Translations under genes and position numbers: made by a program
The notes under the pieces: model-generated
Seen by the model: the letters and a program-made list of their open reading frames with translations, nothing else
What the model was told of the DNA's origin: nothing
The model's database searches: none
Assembly: GCF_014195505.1 (NCBI RefSeq)
Contig: NZ_JACIBV010000002.1
Coordinates: 682,001-746,000 of the forward strand
DNA: 64,000 nucleotides
Direction: 5' to 3'
From: Nonomuraea dietziae
GTDB lineage: Bacteria; Actinomycetota; Actinomycetes; Streptosporangiales; Streptosporangiaceae
Part shown: in pieces, positions 8,742 to 17,203 of the stretch
How positions within the stretch are numbered: the first letter of the stretch is position 1
Layout of the letters: each line of letters opens with the position of its first letter

Positions 8742-10496
8742 ATGCGGATCGAGGACTACGCCCTCATCGGGGACATGCAGTCGGCGGCGCTGGTGGGCCG
8801 CGACGGTTCGATCGACTGGCTCTGCCTGCCGAGGTTCGACTCGCCGTCGTGCTTCGCCGCGCTGCTCGGCAGCGAGCGCAACGGCCACTGGTGGCTCGGC
8901 CCCACCGGCCGGCCGATGGCCGACAGACGCCGCTACAGGGACGAGACGCTCATCCTGGAGAGCGAGTACGACACCCCCACGGGCACCGTCCGCGTGATCG
9001 ACTTCATGCCGCCGCGCGACCGCAACCCCGACGTGGTCCGCATCGTCGAGGGGGTGTCGGGCACGGTGGAGATGTCCACCGTGATCAGGATCCGCTTCGA
9101 CTACGGCAGGATCGTGCCGTGGGTGCGCCGCACCAACGGCCACCTGCAGGCCGTCGGCGGCCCCGACTCCATCTGGCTGCACTCCCCCGTGCCGCTCAAG
9201 GGCGGCGACTACGCCCACCGCGCCACCTTCCACGTCAAGGAGGGCGAGCGGGTCGCCTTCGTCTTCACCTGGCATCCCTCGCACGAGCCGATGCCCAGGC
9301 TGATCTCCGCCGAGGACCACCTCGTCCAGACCGAGGAGCTGTGGGCCGAGTGGGTGGAGCAGTGCACCTACAAGGGGCCGTGGCGCGAGGCCGTGGTCCG
9401 CTCGCTCATCACGCTGAAGGCCCTCACCTACGCCCCGACCGGCGGCATCGTGGCCGCTCCGACGACGTCACTGCCCGAGGACCTGGGCGGGGTGCGCAAC
9501 TGGGACTACCGCTTCTGCTGGCTGCGTGATGCCACCATGACGCTCGACGCCCTCATCGGCGCGGGCTACCTCGACGAGGCCGCCGCCTGGCGCACCTGGC
9601 TGCTGCGGGCCATCGCGGGCAGGCCACAGGACCTGCAGATCATGTACGGCGTGGCCGGCGAGCGCCGCCTGCCCGAGATGGAGCTCGGCTGGCTGGCGGG
9701 CTACGAGGACTCCCGTCCCGTGCGCATCGGCAACGGCGCGGTCGAGCAGCTGCAGCTCGACGTCTACGGCGAGGTCATGAACTGCCTCTACCTCGCGCGC
9801 ACCTCCGGCCTGGCCCCCGACGACAGGGCGTGGTCCATCGGGCGCGAGCTGCTCGACTACGTGGAGGACCACTGGGACGAGCCCGACGAGGGCCTGTGGG
9901 AGGTGCGCGGTCCCCGCAGGCACTTCACGCACTCCAAGGTGATGTGCTGGGTGGCGATCGACAGGGCGATCAGGCAGGTCGAGAACTTCGGCCGCACGGG
10001 GCCCGTCGAGCGGTGGAAGGCGCTGCGCGCGCAGATCCACGCCGAGATCTGCGACAAGGGCTACGACCCGGTCCGCAACACCTTCACCCAGTCCTACGGC
10101 TCGGCCGAGCTCGACGCCTCCTTGCTGCTGATCCCGATCGTGGGCTTCCTGCCGGTGGACGATCCGAGGGTGCGCGGCACGGTGAGCGCGATCGAGAACG
10201 AGCTGCTGTCCGACGGCTTCGTGCTGCGTTATCCCGTCGCCGCCGACAACGACGTCGACGGCCTGCCTGGAGGTGAGGGCGCCTTCCTGGCCTGCAGCTT
10301 CTGGCTGGTGGAGGTGATGGCCATGCAGGGCAGGAAGGACGAGGCGTGCGAGCTGTTCGACAGGCTCCTGACGCTGCGCAACGACGTGGGACTGCTGGCG
10401 GAGGAGTACGACCCCCGCTACGGCCGCCTGGTCGGCAACTTCCCCCAGGCCTTCTCCCACGTGCCCCTCGTCCACGCCGCCCGCGCACTGTCGTAG
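8742..10496 (+). CDS. Glycoside hydrolase family 15 protein (trehalase/glucoamylase-like)
   Basis: 584 residues starting MRIEDYALIGDMQSAALVG, the typical start of bacterial GH15 proteins, followed by DGSIDWLCLPRFDSP. An N-terminal beta-sandwich is followed by an (alpha/alpha)6 barrel with GGVRNWDYRFCWLRDA at about residues 250-265 and GNGAVEQLQLDVYGEV in the middle. There is no signal peptide, so the enzyme should be cytosolic. Family members hydrolyse terminal alpha-glucosidic bonds; actinobacterial relatives include the trehalases of mycobacteria, which makes trehalose a reasonable substrate guess. The gene converges on the unknown gene at 10518. Confidence 0.9.
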   Translation: MRIEDYALIGDMQSAALVGRDGSIDWLCLPRFDSPSCFAALLGSERNGHWWLGPTGRPMADRRRYRDETLILESEYDTPTGTVRVIDFMPPRDRNPDVVRIVEGVSGTVEMSTVIRIRFDYGRIVPWVRRTNGHLQAVGGPDSIWLHSPVPLKGGDYAHRATFHVKEGERVAFVFTWHPSHEPMPRLISAEDHLVQTEELWAEWVEQCTYKGPWREAVVRSLITLKALTYAPTGGIVAAPTTSLPEDLGGVRNWDYRFCWLRDATMTLDALIGAGYLDEAAAWRTWLLRAIAGRPQDLQIMYGVAGERRLPEMELGWLAGYEDSRPVRIGNGAVEQLQLDVYGEVMNCLYLARTSGLAPDDRAWSIGRELLDYVEDHWDEPDEGLWEVRGPRRHFTHSKVMCWVAIDRAIRQVENFGRTGPVERWKALRAQIHAEICDKGYDPVRNTFTQSYGSAELDASLLLIPIVGFLPVDDPRVRGTVSAIENELLSDGFVLRYPVAADNDVDGLPGGEGAFLACSFWLVEVMAMQGRKDEACELFDRLLTLRNDVGLLAEEYDPRYGRLVGNFPQAFSHVPLVHAARALS

Positions 10497-10517
10497 CCGC
10501 CGGGCCTCCCGAGGGAG

Positions 10518-11387
10518 CTAGGCGGCCAGGCGGGCCAGCACCCTCGCGAACTCGGGAGGCGGGGCGACGACCAGGCGGGCCTGGCCGTCCTGAATCACGA
10601 TGTCGGCCCTGATCAGGGTCAGCCTGCCCTCGTGCCACCAGTAGACCTGCTGGCTGAGGCCCGCCGCGCGCTCGGCGTGCACGCGCATGCGCTCGATGGC
10701 GCGCACCACCCCGATGCCGTCGACGGGGTAGACCACCAGCGTCGCGGGGTCGGGCAGGATGACCAGCATGCCGTCCTCCGGCACGGAGACGTACTGCGAG
10801 AGCCAGCGCAGGTGCGCGGCGGCCGCCACGGTACGGCCCGACAGCCGCCAGGCCTGCAGCCCCGACAGGTCGAGGGAGGAGATGGCGAGCCGCTCGTCCT
10901 CGCGCACGTTGGCCAGCGCCAGGTCGAGGGCCTGGCCGGAGGGGATGGGCCAGCAACCGGCCTCCTCGGGGCGCACGAAACGGGCCCCGACCGTCAGCAG
11001 CTCGACCAGGTCGCCGTTGAGCGAGCGCCCCACCACCCTGGTGAGGTCCTCGACCGCGTCGACCGACTCCACCCTGGTGCGCAGCAGCGGCTTCACCTGG
11101 TCGAGATCGCACACGTCGAGCAGGTCGTCTGCTGCCGCGACGGCGTTGGCCAGGTGCTCGGAGACCAGCACGGGCCAGTCCTCGCGGGAACGGCGGCCCG
11201 CCTCCCTGCGCAGACCCGCCAGGCGGACCAGGATCTCTCTGCCGCCGCCGAGTGTCAGCGAGCCGCCGTCGCGGGCGAAGACGCAGGTGTAGCCGAGCGA
11301 GTCGGCCACCAGCGACAGGAGTGAGTCCAGGTCGACGTCCTCGACGGATCTCCGGGAGGGCTCCCGGTCACGCCTGAAGAACTTCAC
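10518..11387 (-). CDS. Conserved hypothetical cytosolic protein
   Basis: 289 residues, starting MKFFRRDREPSRRSVEDVDL. No signal peptide, membrane segment, metal site or nucleotide-binding motif is visible. The sequence is rich in Leu, Val, Arg and Asp, with a well-ordered alternation that suggests a globular alpha/beta protein, and the segment DGMLVILPDPATLVVYPVDG looks like a paired beta strand. Codon use matches the genome, so the reading frame is credible. It is not closely linked to either neighbour. I do not recognise a family. Confidence 0.75.
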   Translation of the reverse strand: MKFFRRDREPSRRSVEDVDLDSLLSLVADSLGYTCVFARDGGSLTLGGGREILVRLAGLRREAGRRSREDWPVLVSEHLANAVAAADDLLDVCDLDQVKPLLRTRVESVDAVEDLTRVVGRSLNGDLVELLTVGARFVRPEEAGCWPIPSGQALDLALANVREDERLAISSLDLSGLQAWRLSGRTVAAAAHLRWLSQYVSVPEDGMLVILPDPATLVVYPVDGIGVVRAIERMRVHAERAAGLSQQVYWWHEGRLTLIRADIVIQDGQARLVVAPPPEFARVLARLAA

Positions 11388-11433
11388 GCGTCACGCCCTC
11401 CGCAAATCGTCGGTTATCTCCCTCTCCGTCTCT

Positions 11434-12306
11434 CTACATTGCCTGCTCCGAGCCGCCAAGCCGACCAGACAGGGAGCACGATTCGGTATCGATAACACCA
11501 AGCGCCCCAAGCCACACCGACCACTGTGGCGTGCCGTGTCCCACCGGCAACCCCGCGATGACAGGTACGTCGAGCGGCAGGAGCCGCTCGGCGAGCACGG
11601 GCAGCGGGTCGCCGCAATCCACCCAGGAGCCGAGTGCGATGCCGCGCACACCGTCGAAGACGCCCGACTGCAGCAACTGGGTCAGCATCCGGTCGATCCG
11701 GTAGGGATGCTCGGCGATGTCCTCCAGGAGAACGAGCCTGCCGGCGAAGGAGGGCTGGTGCCTGGTGCCGCACAGCGAGGCGAGCAGCGACAGGTTGCCT
11801 CCTGCCAGGACCCCTTCGGCCCTGCCCTCCCTCAGCACCGTGTCGCCGGTGACGGGCGGCGCCTGGCCGAACAGCGCGGCCTGGAGGTTGTCCCAGGTGA
11901 CAGGGTCGGTGACGGCGTCGCATGCGGGCATCGGGCCGTGCAAGGTGGGCAGGCCGAGCTCCGTGGCGACGACGTGGTGCAGGGCGGTGATGTCGCTGGA
12001 GCCGAGCAGGACCTTGGGCCCCGCCTCGCGCATCGCCGCCCAGTCGAGCAGGTCGAGCAGCCTGGCCGCGCCGTACCCGCCTCTGGAGCAGAAGACCGCC
12101 GAGACCGCCGGGTCGCACCAGGCGGCCTGCAGGTCGGCGGCGCGATCGGCGTCGGAGCCCGCCAGGAAGCCCTCCCGGTCGAGGACGTGCTCGCCGAGCA
12201 CGACCTTCAGCCCCAGGCCCTCCAGCAGCCGCACGCCCCTGGCGAGCAGGGTCGCGTTGGCCGGGCCCGAGGGCGAGACGATCGCGACCGTGTCACCCGC
12301 GCGCAT
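11434..12306 (-). CDS. LD-carboxypeptidase (peptidase S66)
   Basis: 290 residues. The fold opens with AIVSPSGPANATLL. The nucleophile Ser lies in LLGSSDITALH near residue 105, matching the GxSD motif of S66 peptidases. LLEDIAEHPYRIDRML carries the catalytic Glu near residue 195, and the catalytic His is in PVGHGTPQW near residue 263. Family members cleave L,D-peptide bonds of recycled muropeptides or inactivate microcin C-type compounds; there is no signal peptide, so the enzyme acts in the cytosol. The start overlaps the end of the sirtuin gene by 14 bp, so the two are translated from one transcript. Confidence 0.9.
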   Translation of the reverse strand: MRAGDTVAIVSPSGPANATLLARGVRLLEGLGLKVVLGEHVLDREGFLAGSDADRAADLQAAWCDPAVSAVFCSRGGYGAARLLDLLDWAAMREAGPKVLLGSSDITALHHVVATELGLPTLHGPMPACDAVTDPVTWDNLQAALFGQAPPVTGDTVLREGRAEGVLAGGNLSLLASLCGTRHQPSFAGRLVLLEDIAEHPYRIDRMLTQLLQSGVFDGVRGIALGSWVDCGDPLPVLAERLLPLDVPVIAGLPVGHGTPQWSVWLGALGVIDTESCSLSGRLGGSEQAM

Positions 12307-13024
12307 CGATCAGCTCCCTCACCAGGGCGGGCAGCGCCTCGCCGATCGGCCTGTCGATCACCAGGTCGGCGAACGCGTCGTAGGGAGTGGACTGGGCGTT
12401 GATGACGACGAGCGCGGCGCCCGCGTCCAGCGCCTCGCCGCACAGCCCGGCGGCCGGCTGGACGGTGAGCGAGGTGCCCACGGCCAGGAACAGGTCGCAC
12501 TCGCGGGCGGCGGTGACCGCCTCGCGCAGCACCTCCTCCTTCAGCGACTGTCCGAAGGAGATCGTGTTGGCCTTCTGGATGCCGCCGCAGCGCAGGCAGG
12601 GCGGGTCGGGCTCCTGCCTGTCGAGCACCTCCCGCATGGGCGTGAGGAGCCCGCACGACAGGCACACCACCTCGAAGATCGTGCCGTGCAGCTCGATCAC
12701 GCGGGTGGAGCCGGCCTTCTGGTGCAGGCCGTCGATGTTCTGGGTGACGAGCGAGCGCAGCAGCCCCGAGCGCTCCAGCAGCACGAGCGCGCGGTGGCCC
12801 GCGTTGGGCTCGGCGCTCCAGGCGGGATGGTCTCTGCGGGCCTGCCACGCCCTGCGCCGGACCTGCGGATCGGCCAGGTAGCTGTCGATGCTGACCATGG
12901 CCTGGGCGGCGGGATCCTTGGTCCACACGCCCTGGGGCCCTCTGAAGTCGGGGATTCCCGAATCGGTGCTGATGCCCGCTCCTGTGAGCACGGTGACCGA
13001 TGTGGGCGGGGCCGGTTCGTTCAC
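12293..13024 (-). CDS. NAD-dependent protein deacylase (sirtuin)
   Basis: About 243 residues from the GTG at 13022-13024 (MNEPAPPTSVTVLTGAGIST when initiated with Met). The NAD-binding motifs GAGIS and PDFRGP are at the N terminus, TQNIDGLHQ and the catalytic His in IELHGT lie in the middle, and two CxxC pairs (CLSC and CLRC) form the structural zinc site. The end has VGTSLTVQPAAGL. Sirtuins remove acyl groups from lysines using NAD; acyl-CoA synthetases are classic targets. A longer in-frame reading upstream has no coding character. The gene overlaps the LD-carboxypeptidase downstream and is divergent from the sulfotransferase 30 bp away. Confidence 0.9.
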   Translation of the reverse strand: MNEPAPPTSVTVLTGAGISTDSGIPDFRGPQGVWTKDPAAQAMVSIDSYLADPQVRRRAWQARRDHPAWSAEPNAGHRALVLLERSGLLRSLVTQNIDGLHQKAGSTRVIELHGTIFEVVCLSCGLLTPMREVLDRQEPDPPCLRCGGIQKANTISFGQSLKEEVLREAVTAARECDLFLAVGTSLTVQPAAGLCGEALDAGAALVVINAQSTPYDAFADLVIDRPIGEALPALVRELIDARG

Positions 13025-13054
13025 CTCGCAAACGGTGTCACACTTGCATCTCGT

Positions 13055-13933
13055 ATGCGACCTCCGCCCCACATTCTCGTGGTCAACGGCATCAAGGTCC
13101 GCAGGCCGGTGTTCCTGCTCGGTGCTCCGCACTCCGGCGCGGACCTGCTCGCGCGTGCCCTCAAACGCTCCCCCGGCTTCCACCTGACCATGGGCCGCCA
13201 GTCGGTCGCGCACGTGGTGCACGCCTTCGCCCGCCGTCCCTCCATCGCGCGCAGTTCGGGCGCGGTGCGGGTGATGCGCGACTCTCTGGCCGAGTCGTGG
13301 CAGGTGCTGCCCGGATCGTGCGGTCACTGCCCGCTGCCCTGCAGGCAGGCCGGCGGCGTGACAGGCAGCGGTCCCTGCGTCTCCACCGCCGCGGTCACGC
13401 GCTTCGGCGACGCCAGCCCCGACCTGCTCTACAGCGCCGAGGTGCTGCTGCAGGCCTTCCCCGACGCGCGCTTCGTGCAGCTGATCCGCGACGGCCGCGA
13501 CGTCACCGCCGACATGGTCAACGACCCCGACTGCCTGTCGTGGTTCAAGCCGTCGATGCTGAGCGACGACACCGAGTTCCCCAACGCCTTCCTGGGGGTC
13601 AACCGCGACGAGCACCGCGACAGGTGGAAGAGCATGCCGACGGCGGGCAAGTGCGCGCTGCGCTGGCGCAGCGCGGTGCGGCTGAGCGCGACCCTGCGCA
13701 GGGACCTGCCCGCCGACCAGCTGCTCACGCTGCGCTACGAGGACCTGGCGCTCTCCCCCGTCGAGGCCCTCGCCTCGCTGTCGAGCTTCCTGGAGACCCG
13801 CGTCTCCAGGGTCTTCATGTACGGCACGCGCGTCCCCGAGGTCGGCTCGTGGCGCACACGCCTGCGCTCGGCCGACAGGGAGCTGGTGGAGAAGGTGGCC
13901 CGCGAGGAGCTCACCCGGCTGGGCTACCAGTGA
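13055..13933 (+). CDS. Sulfotransferase family protein with Cys-rich insert
   Basis: 292 residues. The 5'-phosphosulfate-binding motif appears as FLLGAPHSGADLLARAL near residues 20-36, and the 3'-phosphate motif as RFVQLIRDGRDVTADM near residue 145. LTLRYEDLALSPVEAL is also typical of PAPS-dependent sulfotransferases. An unusual Cys cluster, GSCGHCPLPCRQ at about residues 87-98, is not a normal family feature and could bind a metal or form disulfides. No signal peptide. It converges on the ABC exporter with a 13-bp gap. The acceptor is unknown. Confidence 0.82.
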   Translation: MRPPPHILVVNGIKVRRPVFLLGAPHSGADLLARALKRSPGFHLTMGRQSVAHVVHAFARRPSIARSSGAVRVMRDSLAESWQVLPGSCGHCPLPCRQAGGVTGSGPCVSTAAVTRFGDASPDLLYSAEVLLQAFPDARFVQLIRDGRDVTADMVNDPDCLSWFKPSMLSDDTEFPNAFLGVNRDEHRDRWKSMPTAGKCALRWRSAVRLSATLRRDLPADQLLTLRYEDLALSPVEALASLSSFLETRVSRVFMYGTRVPEVGSWRTRLRSADRELVEKVAREELTRLGYQ

Positions 13934-13946
13934 GGCGCCGCGTTCG

Positions 13947-15818
13947 TCACTGCTGGCTGAACTGGGTGCGGTAGAGCTCGGCGTAGGGACCGCCGCGCGC
14001 CAGAAGGTCCTCGTGGCGGCCGCGCTCGGCGACCCTGCCGTCCTGGACGACGAGGATCTCGTCGGCCTCTCTGATCGTCGAGAGCCGGTGCGCGATGACC
14101 AGCGAGGTGCGCCCGGCCAGCGCCGTCTTCAGCGCCTGCTGGACGGCGGCCTCCGACTCGGAGTCGAGGTGGGCCGTGGCCTCGTCGAGCACGACCACGC
14201 TCGGCGCCTTCAACAGCAGCCTGGCCAGGGCGAGCCGCTGCTTCTCCCCGCCCGACAGGCGGTAGCCGCGGTCGCCGACGACGGTCTCGAGCTGCTCGGG
14301 CAGCCCCTCGACCAGGTCGGCGATCTGCGCGGCGCGCAGGGCGTCCCAGATCTCCTCGTCGGTGGCCTCCGGCCTGGCGTAGCGGAGGTTGGCGCCGATG
14401 GTGTCGTGGAAGAGGTGGGCGTCCTGCATGACCACGCCCACGGTGTCGCGGAGGGAGGCCAGCGTGGCGTCGCGCACGTCGAGCCCGTTGAGGCGCACCG
14501 CGCCCTCGTCCACGTCGTAGAGGCGGGAGACCAGCGAGGTGATCGTGGTCTTGCCCGCGCCCGAGGGGCCGACCAGCGCGATGAGTCTGCCAGGAGCGGC
14601 GGTGAAGGCGACACCCTTGAGCACGGGGTGTGAGGGGCCGGTGTCCTGCCTGGCCACCGACTCGAGCGAGGCCAGCGAGACCTCCTCGGCCGCGGGGTAG
14701 CGGAAGTGGACGTCGTCGAACTCGATCGTCACGGGGCCCGGCGGCACGGCCCTGGCGCCCGGCTTGTCCGCGACCATCGGCTCGAGGTCGAGCACCTCGA
14801 AGACGCGGTCGAAGCTGACCAGGGCGGTCATCACGTCGACGTGCACGTTCGACAGCGAGGTGAGCGGGCCGTAGAGCCGCATCAGCAGCGCGGCCAGCGC
14901 CACCAGCGTGCCGAGCTCGAAGAAGCCGTCGACGGCCAGGACGCCGCCGATGCCGTAGACCAGGGCGGTGGCCAGCGCGGCGACCAGGCCGAGCGCGACC
15001 CTGAACACGGTGCCGTACATGCCCACGATGACGCCGACGTCGCGGACCCTCGCGGCCCTGCCGCCGAAGTTCGTCGCCTCCTCCTCCGGCCTGCCGTACA
15101 GCTTGGCGACCATCGCGCCCGCCACGTTGAATCGCTCGGTCATCACCGAGCTCATCTCGGCGTCGAGCTGCATCTGCTCGCGGGTCAGGACGGACATCCG
15201 CCTGCCCACCCACTTGGCGGGCAGCACGAAGACCGGCAGCAGGACCAGGGCGGCCAGGGTGACCTGCCACGACAGCACCAGCATGGCGCCGAGCACCAGC
15301 ACCAGGCTGATGACGTTGGAGACGACCGACGACAGCGTGCTGGTCAGCGCCCGCTGCGCGCCGATGACGTCGGTGTTGAGCCTGGAGACCAGCGCGCCGG
15401 TCTGGGCGCGCATGAAGAAGGCCACCGGCATGCGCTGCACGTGGTCGAAGACCTCGGTGCGCAGGTTGTAGATGAGGCCCTCGCCGATGCGCGAGGAGAA
15501 CCACCGCTGCGCCAGCGTCAGGCCCGCGTCGACGGCGGCGAGGACGGCGATGGCCACCGCCAGCCCGATGACCACCCCTGGCCGCTTGGGCAGGATGCCG
15601 TTGTCGATGATGGCCTTCATCAGCAGCGGGTTGGCGACCACGATGACCGCGCCCGCGACCACCAGCACGAGGAAGGCGGTGATCTGCCTGCCGAAGGGCT
15701 TGGCGTAGCTCGCGATCCGCCTGACCGTGCCGGGACGCAGCCGCTGCTGCATGACCGAGTCGTCACGTCGCAGCGACCGCATCGTCTGGGGCCCGAAGCC
15801 CCCGCCCATCATCGCCAT
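13947..15818 (-). CDS. ABC exporter half-transporter (fused permease and ATPase)
   Basis: 623 residues. Residues ~30-320 hold six transmembrane helices of the type I exporter fold, and the ATPase follows. Walker A is GPSGAGKT near residue 415, the signature LSGGE near 519, and Walker B VVVLDEAT near 542, followed by the H-loop IAHRLST. A single polypeptide of this form works as a homodimer, or as a heterodimer with another half-transporter, and exports lipids, peptides or drugs. No second half-transporter is adjacent, so a homodimer is likely. The N terminus is Met- and Gly-rich (MAMMGGGFGPQ), as in many actinobacterial members. Confidence 0.92.
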   Translation of the reverse strand: MAMMGGGFGPQTMRSLRRDDSVMQQRLRPGTVRRIASYAKPFGRQITAFLVLVVAGAVIVVANPLLMKAIIDNGILPKRPGVVIGLAVAIAVLAAVDAGLTLAQRWFSSRIGEGLIYNLRTEVFDHVQRMPVAFFMRAQTGALVSRLNTDVIGAQRALTSTLSSVVSNVISLVLVLGAMLVLSWQVTLAALVLLPVFVLPAKWVGRRMSVLTREQMQLDAEMSSVMTERFNVAGAMVAKLYGRPEEEATNFGGRAARVRDVGVIVGMYGTVFRVALGLVAALATALVYGIGGVLAVDGFFELGTLVALAALLMRLYGPLTSLSNVHVDVMTALVSFDRVFEVLDLEPMVADKPGARAVPPGPVTIEFDDVHFRYPAAEEVSLASLESVARQDTGPSHPVLKGVAFTAAPGRLIALVGPSGAGKTTITSLVSRLYDVDEGAVRLNGLDVRDATLASLRDTVGVVMQDAHLFHDTIGANLRYARPEATDEEIWDALRAAQIADLVEGLPEQLETVVGDRGYRLSGGEKQRLALARLLLKAPSVVVLDEATAHLDSESEAAVQQALKTALAGRTSLVIAHRLSTIREADEILVVQDGRVAERGRHEDLLARGGPYAELYRTQFSQQ

Positions 15819-15858
15819 CTGCCATCACAGCGTCGTGCGAGCCGCCGCGATTCCCGCG

Positions 15859-16668
15859 TCAGCTCAGCGCGAACAGAGCCTTGATCCTGGCGGCCTGCTC
15901 GACCCTCTCGGCCGCCGTCTGCTCCTCCAGGGTGCGCCCCCTCGCGCCCTGGAGCAGTCGCTTGGTCGCCGTCGCCGCGTCGCGGTTGGTCGAAAGCAGC
16001 TCGGCCGCCTTGTCGCGCACGGCCTGGGTCAGCTCTGCGCCGCTGACGACGCGTTCGGCCAGTCCGATCCTGAACGCCTCCTGCGCGTCCACGAACCTGG
16101 CCGTCAGGCAGATGTCGATCGCCTTGGCCGTTCCGACCAGATCGACAAGGGGTTTGGTCCCTGTCAGGTCCGGCACGAGCCCCAGTGCGGGCTCCTTCAT
16201 GCAGAACTTGACGTCGTCGGCCACGATCCTCAGGTCACAGGCCAGCGCCAGCTGGAACCCGGCGCCGATGGCGTGACCATGAACCGCGGCGATGGAGACG
16301 ATCTCCGGACGGCGCAACCACAGAAATCCCTGCTGGGCCTGCTCGATCCGCTGCTCGAACGAGACGTTGTCGAGTTGTGCCACCGAGCTGAACGAGCCCT
16401 GTCCTGGCACCCCCTCGGGTGTGAACATCCGCAGGTCGATCCCTGCCGAGAAGGACGGTCCCTCACCTTGCACCACGACGATACGAACCTGCTCAGGCAG
16501 GTCGTCACCGATTCGAGCCAGAGCCGACCAGGTAGCGAACGTCTGGGCGTTCCGCTTCTCCGGCCGATCCAGCGTGATCGTCGCGATCTCACCGTCCACC
16601 TCGTAGCGCAGTCCTGCCTCCTTGATGGAGACGTCCTCCGCACTCCCCCCAAGCACCGCTTCCGCCAT
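15859..16668 (-). CDS. Enoyl-CoA hydratase/isomerase family protein
   Basis: 269 residues of the crotonase fold. The oxyanion-hole segments are GPSFSAGIDLRMF near residue 70 and AAVHGHAIGAGFQLALACDL near residue 128; EPALGLVPDLTGT contains the position of a catalytic Glu. It acts on CoA thioesters, most likely in fatty-acid or amino-acid breakdown. The order enoyl-CoA hydratase, small HTH protein, ABC-F matches what I recall for Streptomyces, suggesting old linkage rather than a pathway. Its promoter region contains a long inverted repeat at 16693-16753. Confidence 0.88.
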   Translation of the reverse strand: MAEAVLGGSAEDVSIKEAGLRYEVDGEIATITLDRPEKRNAQTFATWSALARIGDDLPEQVRIVVVQGEGPSFSAGIDLRMFTPEGVPGQGSFSSVAQLDNVSFEQRIEQAQQGFLWLRRPEIVSIAAVHGHAIGAGFQLALACDLRIVADDVKFCMKEPALGLVPDLTGTKPLVDLVGTAKAIDICLTARFVDAQEAFRIGLAERVVSGAELTQAVRDKAAELLSTNRDAATATKRLLQGARGRTLEEQTAAERVEQAARIKALFALS

Positions 16669-16692
16669 CGCTCACTCCCGCCGTCGCTGGTC

Positions 16693-16753
16693 CGTCGCGC
16701 CCGAGCCTACCGAATTCCCTAGAACGAGGTTCTAGTAGGGCTCGGGCGCGACG
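16693..16753. promoter_or_regulatory. Long inverted repeat with internal CTAGAAC-N3-GTTCTAG palindrome
   Basis: The outer arms (16693-16709 and 16736-16753) pair over about 17 bp with one bulged G. The interior holds a perfect palindrome CTAGAAC-GAG-GTTCTAG at 16719-16735. It lies 25-85 nt upstream of the enoyl-CoA hydratase start and downstream of the Gbn-like gene on the same strand. It may be a terminator for the latter, an operator for the former, or both. The inner palindrome resembles TetR-type operators of acyl-CoA genes but has a 3-nt spacer. Confidence 0.5.
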
Positions 16754-16804
16754 GCACGCTGACTGGAGACGAGCGGCTGCGGTCGCGCGTTTCCGAGGCG
16801 GCCC

Positions 16805-17020
16805 TCAGCGCTTGGACTTGCCTCGGGTGGCCCCGCCGCGCCCGCGCAGAGTCACGCCGGACTCGCTCAGGATGCGGTGGATGAACCCGTACGACCGGCC
16901 GGTAGAAGCGGCCAGGGCGCGGATGCTCTCACCCGCGGCGTAGCGCTTCTTGAGATCGCCGGCCAGTTTCTCACGGTCGGCCCCGGTCACCCGGGTACCT
17001 TTCTTCAGAGTCTCGGCCAC
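16805..17020 (-). CDS. gbn: Small HTH DNA-binding protein, Gbn-like nucleoid-associated protein
   Basis: 71 residues: MAETLKKGTRVTGADREKLA, then KKRYAAGESIRALAASTGRS and a conserved basic tail GVTLRGRGGATRGKSKR. The centre is a helix-turn-helix. From memory, Streptomyces Gbn (SCO1839), a small protein that binds GATC and acts as a nucleoid-associated protein, has almost the same sequence and the same neighbours. Assignment therefore rests on sequence recall plus synteny. GTACCTCC just after the start codon on the plus strand gives a strong ribosome site (GGAGGTAC) on the coding strand. Six GATC sites lie within 17066-17203, immediately upstream and in the end of the preceding gene. Confidence 0.78.
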   Translation of the reverse strand: MAETLKKGTRVTGADREKLAGDLKKRYAAGESIRALAASTGRSYGFIHRILSESGVTLRGRGGATRGKSKR

Positions 17021-17065
17021 GAGTACCTCCTGTAGTGCCAGACTTCCGCAGCGTTACTCCGCCAT

Positions 17066-17203
17066 GATCAGTCATTTCAGCGGGATCGGCTACCTACTCC
17101 AGGGGAAAAGATCCCTACCCGCTCAAATTAAGATCAGGCAAGTGCCACAAGATCGGAAAATTCAGCGCTCCAAGCGTCTTCAGTTCCGTCAGGTAGCAAG
17201 ATC
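17066..17203. other. Cluster of six GATC sites next to the Gbn-like gene
   Basis: GATC occurs at 17066, 17084, 17110, 17132, 17151 and 17200, six times in 138 bp, well above the random rate for this base composition. The cluster spans the gap upstream of the Gbn-like gene and the end of the ABC-F gene. Gbn of Streptomyces binds GATC, so autoregulation is possible. Confidence 0.5.

Noticed and set aside
16719..16735. KstR-type operator (TAGAAC-N2-GTTCTA)
   Set aside because: The palindrome has a 3-nt spacer where KstR sites have 2, so it is reported only as an unassigned palindrome.
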